DNA of 64,000 bases from Beroe ovata. Taxonomy: Eukaryota; Ctenophora; Nuda; Beroida; Beroidae. The stretch spans positions 101,901 to 165,900 of the forward strand of contig CAMPET010000142.1 of the NCBI GenBank assembly GCA_946803715.1. The letters are read 5' to 3'. How positions within the stretch are numbered: position 1 is the first letter of the stretch; the number at the start of each line of letters is the position of its first letter. Positions 56,280-64,000 of the stretch are shown here, one piece after another. A program made the translations under genes and the position numbers. Under the pieces are notes generated by a model. The model searched no databases, had not been told where the DNA came from, and saw nothing but the letters and a program-made list of their open reading frames with translations.

Positions 56280-56770
56280 GAATTGCTTAATCAACTTGTC
56301 CCCGCGCGGCGTGACCAGTGACCCAAATACTCCGCGCTCGCTCGCGCTGAGTAATTAACAGGCTAGGGGCGCGTTGTCAATCGATGATAGACCCACCCTG
56401 GCGAGAATTTCGTTTCGCGCGCGCGGCGCGAACTTATTTTCAAACTTGTTCTCTTATGCTGACTTGTCGGGCGATGCCAGGCCGCTGATGCAAGCCGCGA
56501 AGCGGCTTGCGCCAGCTGTCTGAGAATAAGTTTGCGCCGCGCGCGCGCAAAACGAAATCGCAGCTGCTATTCTGCCTCGTTTGAATCCGCGCACGACGGT
56601 TAGGGTTAGGTTAGCATGAAAGCTGGCAGGCGCGTCGCAAGTACCGTCGTGCGCGGATTCAAACGAGGCAGAATAGCACGAGCCAAACGAAATTCTCGAC
56701 AGGGTCTATCATCGATCGACAAATGCTGACGCCGCGCAAGCCGCTTCGCGGCAAGATAAGCCGGAACCAC
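56280..56770. mobile_element. GC-rich composite of foldback repeats
   Basis: Opposed copies of the gcgcgcgcggcgcaaac/gtttgcgccgcgcgcgc block with tcaatcgatgatagaccc and gacagggtctatcatcgat at the outer edges give an overall inverted arrangement like that at 23690-24010. A perfect 36-bp hairpin sits inside it (56565-56678). Confidence 0.7.
56565..56678. repeat. Perfect 36-bp inverted repeat with telomere-like loop
   Basis: The left arm 56565-56600 (starting tgctattctgcctcgtttga) and the right arm 56643-56678 pair without mismatch. The 42-base loop begins tagggttaggtta, similar to the animal telomere repeat TTAGGG. One arm recurs near 24287-24318. Confidence 0.9.
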
Positions 56771-58611
56771 TGGGTTCTGACTAAAACCACTGGGTTCTAA
56801 TTCTGTGCAAACCACTCTGTCACAGAAATTGATAGCCTCAACACGTCATTGATTAAAGTGCAACTTTTGGAAATTACCCCACCTACACAACTGCGATGTT
56901 ATTATTTGAATTGAAAATTGGGGACTGGAGTCTGGATAGGTATTAGTTTCAACTACACCTATGAAAATTTCTCCAGAATTAATCGTGATTTAAAAAAAGC
57001 AGCAATGCTTTGCTAATTTTCTGATTTCTACTGACCCCCAATAAACTCAATTATGTTTAAATGTTCACACATTTTTTGGGCTCTTGTTTTCTGATGCAAT
57101 ACTCAATTTGATTCCCTGACCAGACAACCCCCAGACAAGCTTCTCCCAGACAAAACAGTGATGTAAAGATACCTAAGTTGATAGTCTATCACTTATCCTA
57201 ACTCTTGGTTAGGAACATCATAATCAGTTATGAAAATAACAACCCTGACATGCTTTGTCCTCTTTTTGCTTTATTACACTGGAAATGAACAGGTCTTGGG
57301 GCACTGCCCTGATATACAACAACATCATATCACTGTATAGAAAGTAGTATTCAATGTAGTAGTATTCAAGTAGTAGTATTCAAGTAGTGACCAATGTTCT
57401 AAAATACGGGCAATCCACTATTTTTTGTTATATATGGATATTATATTTTCGAATTCTATTTCTATATGAACTGCTTGTTATTTTAGTGCTGAGGGAAGTT
57501 TTTAATTTATTTATTTTATTTGACTTGGGCATGTCATTATTCTCTGCAGCCTGACCTTGACAAGTCATAAAACTGTGACTTTATTTTAACTCTGTAAATA
57601 TGTTGAAAGACTAGGACAGTATGTGCTGATATGGAAAGCACACTTTAAGTTTTTTGTCTGTGTGACTCACTGACTTATTTTTGATATAATTTACAATACA
57701 ATATAAATTTTCCTTAGTAGGTAACCCCGTTAACAGTCTCATAGATTGCCTGGGGCATTTCCTTCAGCACAACCCAAGGGATGTCTTTTATAACTGAAGA
57801 AAATATATATTTGATAATTGTGCTGTAAAATATATAATTCAATTCAATTCAATTCAAGTATCACAGGTCGTTTTTATTCAATATGCTCCTTTAAAGTAGA
57901 AGGAGGATTCTGGGGGTGCAGCCCCAGAAGCCAGACATTAAGTTCTGTATTGAAGGGCGAAGTCCTTGAAAATTATCCTTAGAGGTCCAATTTTTCCGGC
58001 CCCCCTGTCTACGTGCCTGCTCAGTATCCCACTCAAAATGGACAAGAGGCTAGACCGGATACAATACACTGAACAACACTAACAGTTGGTAAACTACCCA
58101 ATCAAAGAAAAAAGCAGCCTGTAGGGCGAGTGTAGGCCAGTCGGTGAACATCCTACAGACATGTCTGTCTGGATCAAAATGTTCATGGTTGCCTCTCGAC
58201 CTAGGGATCTGAACATTAACAGACAGCAGAGCAAGTCCAAAGTCATTTTGCCCCGCCCCCATAAAGCATGTAATCCAAGGAGAAGGCTCTACCTATATCA
58301 TATCCCTTTGTCCCTTTCAGACCTCTCTGTCAGAGGGGGGGGGCTGGGTCTGAAAATTACGTAATATTTCCCTTCTGAGAGGGGGGTTTGTGCTTTGATT
58401 GCGTATGATTATGGAGAGGGGAGGTGGTAAAAAATGCCGAAATTTTGATTACGTAATATGTGAACAGTGTCTAATATCCAGGGAGTGTTTTGTCCTCATA
58501 CCCTCAATGTAGACTTCATCCAAATGAAGTTGTTCCACAATATGAGTAATTTGATGTACCTAGTGTATTAGAAATTGGAGAAATATTGACAATTTGTTCT
58601 ATTCATATAGC

Positions 58612-60981
58612 ATGCCACTTGCTCAACTGGCTGATCCTTGGCAAAAGATAACAGATGAGAAGATCATTGAGGTAAGTTCTCATCCTGATTGTGTGGTCCT
58701 TGGATTAGTTATAAATACTATGCAGTGTGGGACTTGGGAGTAATCAGCTTCCCAAACGCATTTTTATACCATATTGTTGCATTTAGCCACAAGTCCATGC
58801 TCTTAGCCAATCAGATCCAGGTAATTTAACACACCTATACAATTATCCAAGTATACATCTACTCAAGCTCCTATTTTAGTTTTTGTCACTAGTGTCATGA
58901 CATCAATACAGTCTTCTGTTGGTTGCAGGTGATTCGTTTTGTCTGAATTTAGTTTGTGCTGTGTCATGAGGTTCCTTAAGATGTTGTTTTATGTCACTAG
59001 TTCTGGCACCCCAGCTGATTTGCTGAGTAAGGTGCTGGTGAAATATCTCCAACACACATCCTTATCTCATGGAAGAGATATTGAGGTCACTATTATCATC
59101 TCCTAATCTCTATCACCCTTGCCGTGGAAAAGTATACATTATAAACACTGTACTCATATTCAACTCCAATGCATATCCAGGCTAATCCAGATTCAGACAA
59201 CTGTGTTGAAGCGGAGTCAGATGAGGTAGCTATAATGGCTCGTTAATACCAAGCCTTCCTTCAATTACCTTGCTGATTACCGACATGATTGATGAGGATC
59301 ATCATGGTGATTTCAAAACGCTGATTCTCGATCCCGCAGGCTGACGTTGTCGAAGTGGAATTACCTGATACAGCTGTCAGTGGGGAAAGAGTTGGACCAA
59401 ATTCATTTGAAATGATGACCATTCTTGGGCAGGGCTCTTTCGGGAAGGTTTGTGTACCTATGACTGTTGCAAGCTTGCGTTTTGTACCTGGTTTATGAGA
59501 ACATGTTTTACATCAGCTACATATTCCATGTGTCAGGTTTTCTTGGTTCGTAAGAAAAGCGGTGTTGACAATGGTGTGCTTTACGCTATGAAAGTTCTCA
59601 AGAAGGCCTCTCTAAAAGGTAATTGTGAGTTTTGTTTCGGACTAGCAATAAATGTTTCTTCTGATGGTGGTATATTATATTTGTAATAGCTATTTATATA
59701 CACTATGTATGTGCATAAACACGAAGTTACTTTCACTATAGAGAGCTGGGGCCAGTGCCCACGTACATTGACATGATGCCTAATCGGTTGAGAGTGCAGG
59801 CCCAATTACTTGATTGTCCTGTATTCGGTGTTTATAGCCATGGTCATTTCACTGGAGTAACACCTATGTGCCTAGAGTAGTGCTACTATCATCCATAATA
59901 TGTGCTAACTCAATCATTACATGTAATTTCTCATCTTTCATATGCTCACACAATTCACATGTTCAGATAATTTACTAACTATTATATTCAGTATTCACTT
60001 CTAATGACATTAAGTTGTCCGAGTTGTCCACTACAATTGTATTGTGTCTTTCCATCTTACATTCTTTCTTGTGTATTCGCTATTCATACACACATTTGAC
60101 ATCATATGGTAGGTACCGGTAAGAAACGTATTGATTCACCATTATAATTTATATTTGATACATTTAAAGCTCGAAGAAGGTTAAAAAACGTTCCAACAGA
60201 CGTTCCAACAGACGTTCCAACAAACAAACCAACAAACAAACCAACAAACAAACCAACAAACAAACCAACAAACAAACCTGAACTCACTAGAAATTAATTG
60301 GAATCTCTATATCATGGCACAATCTAGATGTTTTCAATATTAATAAGTTAGAGCAACCTGTCTGATTGAGGTTTATTGCATTGTACACTGTATAACAGTG
60401 TTTCAGATGTATGGACGCCATGAGCCAATCCCCATATTCAATGCGTGAGAGTTTCGAAACGATCACTCTTTACTACATGATACGACTTTTTCCGACCTCC
60501 TATAATGACACGTTGACACTTTCACGTGATCACAGTCACGTGATTTCACGGTTCACCTATTCAGTACGGGATCGAGTTCGGACAAAAATGGAGCGTGACA
60601 TTCTGGCTCAGATCAAGCACCCTTTTATCGTGGACCTCAAATACGGTACGTGATGTTATCATGGATGTATCAACAATATGCGTCAAATTCCCTCGTGAAT
60701 TGTGTTTATCTGGGCTCAGTATATTCAGTAGAATATGAACAGCTGATATTTATCAGAATTCAGAGGGTAACAGGTGTTGAGACAACGCTTAGACTTTATC
60801 AAATACAATTTGATTGTGATGTACTGCATTGTGTACATTGTTTTGGAGCATGATTCGTGAAGTCGGTGAAAACATGAATATCAATCAAATCTCCATTTCA
60901 GCATTTCAAACTGAGGGAAAGTTGTACATCATCCTACAGTTCCTGCGAGGTGGCGATCTATTTGGGCGCCTTTCCAAAGAG
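58612..60981 (+). CDS. RPS6KA3: RSK (p90 ribosomal S6 kinase), 5' exons only
   Basis: Six exons: 58612-58671, 59181-59225, 59340-59447, 59537-59618, 60565-60645 and 60902-60981. All are in phase. The start [12 protein letters not shown] is the conserved RSK N-terminus and follows an acceptor (tcatatag), so a 5' UTR exon exists. The N-terminal AGC kinase domain begins with ILGQGSFGK, then YAMKVLKK (catalytic lysine), [14 protein letters not shown] and [21 protein letters not shown]. RSKs have two kinase domains and act downstream of ERK on translation and transcription. The remaining exons (from V-M-F-T-E-E-D onward) are not visible in the last 3 kb and lie in the gap or beyond the window. RSK subtype is not certain; the symbol reflects the closest remembered match. 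Confidence 0.92.
60190..60276 (+). repeat. Short tandem array in RSK intron
   Basis: Three 12-bp units acgttccaacag are followed by about five 12-bp units aaacaaaccaac. The two unit types look like successive variants of one repeat. Confidence 0.85.
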
Positions 60982-61509
60982 GTGATGATCATGTTGTTGT
61001 TCATTCAATCATTTATCACTTTCTTTGACAATTATCTTGTACTTTATATATAATTCTCCATATACGTTTGTCCATGTGGCAATCGCGAGGCTGACACGTT
61101 GATCGGATTTATCATTGATTCAAGCGCATATTGGATATACACTATACAGACTGATACACTGATACACAGTCAAGATATCACAATGCTTCTACCTCGAACC
61201 TCCAGGCTGATGATTTGATAGCTCGGTGAATAGAGTATAGTACAGTATAGTAGTGTAAACATTGCAATGTATACAATTATAGATCAGCACTATACACTGC
61301 TATGATAAGATAGCCCTTTGTTATGTGTAATAATGACAGGGATGTTGTTTGACAATACAACCCATGTCAGACAAACCCACGGCAGTGCTGATATGTAGTT
61401 GCTCCCTCGCAAAGTTATCGTCATACGAAACGTGTACAATACACGGCTTCCTAGTTAGCATAGTATGTGTGTGCGATTGTTACCAGCTTGTGTGTGTGTG
61501 TGTGTTTGT

Positions 61510-61558
<49 letters not shown>

Positions 61559-64000
61559 AGCAGCAAGCTGTCTGACATTGTCTTACAATTAGGTAGCACT
61601 GAAGTAGTGAATTGTAACACTACTATGTTACTTTATGAGCTGCAGTTGTAACAATGTAACAGTGTAGACATGGTTTTACTCTGATGTTATGTAACTGTAT
61701 TTAATATTTTACATTGAGTCCTAACATGGCGTAATTTTCCAGTTAGCAGACAAATGACAAACTCAGTGTAACAGTCACTGGTTAGTAGCATATGAACATT
61801 GATTTTTGACCATGGTTCAAACAAAAACTATACACACACGTTTACAGATACATTAAACAGTAAACATTAAACACATAAACACACAACACATACTTACAGT
61901 GCGTACGTTGTACACATTTTGATACATTGTATTTATGTAGGAAAAGGGTATGGGAACGTGACGTCAGACATTTCAACAGCAGTTGTTTCCAACACCTGTT
62001 ATAACATAATTTGTACCCATCTGTAGTAGGTAGGTGTATGGGAACCGTGTGTGTGTGTGTGTGTGTNNNNNNNNNNNNNNNNNNNNNNNNNNNNNNNNNN
62101 NNNNNNNNNNNNNNNNNNNNNNNNNNNNNNNNNNNNNNNNNNNNNNNNNNNNNNNNNNNNNNNNNNNNNNNNNNNNNNNNNNNNNNNNNNNNNNNNNNNN
62201 NNNNNNNNNNNNNNNNNNNNNNNNNNNNNNNNNNNNNNNNNNNNNNNNNNNNNNNNNNNNNNNNNNNNNNNNNNNNNNNNNNNNNNNNNNNNNNNNNNNN
62301 NNNNNNNNNNNNNNNNNNNNNNNNNNNNNNNNNNNNNNNNNNNNNNNNNNNNNNNNNNNNNNNNNNNNNNNNNNNNNNNNNNNNNNNNNNNNNNNNNNNN
62401 NNNNNNNNNNNNNNNNNNNNNNNNNNNNNNNNNNNNNNNNNNNNNNNNNNNNNNNNNNNNNNNNNNNNNNNNNNNNNNNNNNNNNNNNNNNNNNNNNNNN
62501 NNNNNNNNNNNNNNNNNNNNNNNNNNNNNNNNNNNNNNNNNNNNNNNNNNNNNNNNNNNNNNNNNNNNNNNNNNNNNNNNNNNNNNNNNNNNNNNNNNNN
62601 NNNNNNNNNNNNNNNNNNNNNNNNNNNNNNNNNNNNNNNNNNNNNNNNNNNNNNNNNNNNNNNNNNNNNNNNNNNNNNNNNNNNNNNNNNNNNNNNNNNN
62701 NNNNNNNNNNNNNNNNNNNNNNNNNNNNNNNNNNNNNNNNNNNNNNNNNNNNNNGTGTGTGTGTGTGTGTACGTGTGCGTGTGTATACGTGTATATATCA
62801 CTGACTGGTACCGCGAATACGTACTCAAAGTAGGAATTTACACCCGCCTGTTACGTGTGTCTGTGTGTGTTTGTGTGTGTGTGAGTTTGTGAGGGTATAA
62901 TGTGAAGTGTACACAGAAAAATACTATCTACCAAACAATCATTGTACACAGTAGGTAGCCGAGATGATGACATCATCACCATGTCACACTGTCACCGGTA
63001 ACAGGTGATGAATGAACACTGTCACATGTAACTGCTGGTGATGCATGATTCCCGTGCTTCCCACAGATATCATTACTTGACAGACGATATGATATTATTG
63101 TCATGATATTCGTTTATCATATTCATATGATATTGCTTTTTAAGAGTATTGCGGTTAGTGGGAATTTCTCACTTTCTGACTCAAATGAGATAATCAGGCA
63201 CTGACATAATTTGTGTCATATGGATGGCTGTCACAACGCAGTGTATATACTACAGTCCAGTATACGCCCCATGTAGTGGAGCTTATACTGGAATTGTACA
63301 GTGTCCACTGTCTCAAGCTACGCTCGTCAGTTTTGAACAATCCCGACACAAATTGTTCTGTCAAAGTCCAGTGGACTGACCAAAAACCATGATAGTTGGT
63401 AGCCCATAGTTTGGCAGTTTGCTATTATCGCTACATAGACTGTTCTCCCCACTCTTTCACTCACCGATACAAATCACGACGGTTGTGTGTGTGTGTGTGT
63501 GTGTGTGTGTGATGTTTCATCGTGTGTCATTGGTCATTCACACGTAGCAGTACAACAATAGAGCTCCACTTCTACTGTCTAATGCCCCGCAGTACCGTTT
63601 CATGGACCAGCACTAATGAAATTAATTCCCCACTGAGACAATTATAACTTTGCAACGGGAGAGAGAGAGAGAGCTATTCATTAATTCTCAAGGATCAGTG
63701 AGATGTATTTAGAGGGTCCCCCTCCTCCACAGTAATTATTCCAACTAGGGCAGTGATTTGGCTAACCATGCCCTCCGGTCCTCGAGCAGAGATCACGGTG
63801 TCCTCTGCAGCTGGCAGTCATTCCGCCTGTCGATAATGGTGTCAGATAATGGGGCATTCATTCATCAAGAGTAGCCACAATCTGTAACGCTGACTAATCG
63901 TTTCTCAATTGTTTAATCATCTAACCACACAAATACTTAATACTTATAGTATAGAAACTATCGTTACCGTAATCATAGAGGCTATTCTGGAGCGATGATT
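60982..64000. other. RSK intron or beyond, simple repeats and a gap
   Basis: No further RSK exon is seen. The stretch holds TG tracts at 61489-61557, 62047-62066, 62755-62770 and 63482-63511, and an assembly gap of n at 62067-62754. The gap is flanked on both sides by TG repeat, so it is probably a long unassembled microsatellite, though an exon could lie within it. Confidence 0.6.
62067..62754. other. Assembly gap inside a TG microsatellite
   Basis: 688 unknown bases bounded on both sides by (GT)n. Open frames spanning it consist only of unknown residues and are meaningless. Confidence 0.99.

Larger units (their letters stand above)
56162..58611. other. Intergenic between TyrRS and RSK
   Basis: 56280-56770 is a GC-rich repeat cluster (listed). 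The rest is AT-rich, with an aattc simple repeat near 57838-57856 and a gcagccccagaagc-type repeat near 57918. I see no supported gene. A minus-strand frame at 58050-58262 is discussed under rejected items. Confidence 0.55.

Noticed and set aside
58050-58262. Possible LINE reverse-transcriptase C-terminus on the minus strand
   Set aside because: An SRG..HF.P.R run and a frame-shifted SLP segment hint at it, but no single frame shows the WNSLP signature, so I could not support it.
62011-62892. Long open frames of unknown residues
   Set aside because: They cross the assembly gap and have no sequence content.
1-64000. CRISPR arrays, bacterial operons or phage genes
   Set aside because: The spliced animal genes and repeat content exclude a prokaryotic origin. 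The tandem arrays lack the repeat-spacer pattern.

Overview
This is a window of animal nuclear DNA, probably from a non-vertebrate. Most genes are split by GT-AG introns. The recognisable proteins are animal or general eukaryotic ones: TFG, Akirin, URB2, FAM76, TXNDC15, USP53/54, RSK and EMAPII-tailed TyrRS. The intergenic DNA is full of CA/TG microsatellites, minisatellites, short inverted-repeat elements and a LINE remnant. A GPCR with LDL-receptor class A modules also fits an invertebrate. I cannot name the phylum from sequence alone. Single 'n' characters (for example 27127 and 51930) mark joins in a draft assembly. At least two of these sit in near-duplicate sequence and look like unmerged alleles. 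A 688-base gap lies at 62067-62754.

Layout. 1-5400: a small unrecognised four-exon gene on the minus strand with a long microsatellite-bearing intron. 5738-13075: three intron-poor genes, namely a CYP20-type P450 (-), a protein kinase with an orphan N-terminus (+) and an SCCPDH-like oxidoreductase (+), with repeats and a LINE tail between them. 13556-21769: a complete nine-exon TFG gene whose fourth intron holds an LDLa-7TM receptor on the opposite strand. 21770-27357: gene-poor DNA holding at least five separate inverted-repeat elements. 27358-31143: Akirin and DNAJC8. 31144-33870: repeats. 33871-45405: an orphan single-exon gene, URB2, TXNDC15 and FAM76; FAM76 carries a USP53/54-like gene in its first intron. 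46833-56161: a cytosolic tyrosyl-tRNA synthetase gene with a TUT1-like nucleotidyltransferase nested in one intron. Upstream lie two exons for a GST-C-like domain that join to it in phase, and an antisense 7TM gene sits between them. 58612-60981: the first six exons of an RSK kinase that runs off the right side.

The genes do not form one pathway. Loose functional groups are RNA and translation (URB2, TyrRS, TUT1-like, DNAJC8) and secretory or membrane biology (TFG, TXNDC15, P450, receptor). The strongest organisational theme is nesting: intronless or nearly intronless genes lie inside introns of ordinary multi-exon genes, as expected for retrocopied genes. The most interesting candidate novelty is a possible fusion of an EF1-beta/CysRS-type GST-C-like domain to TyrRS.
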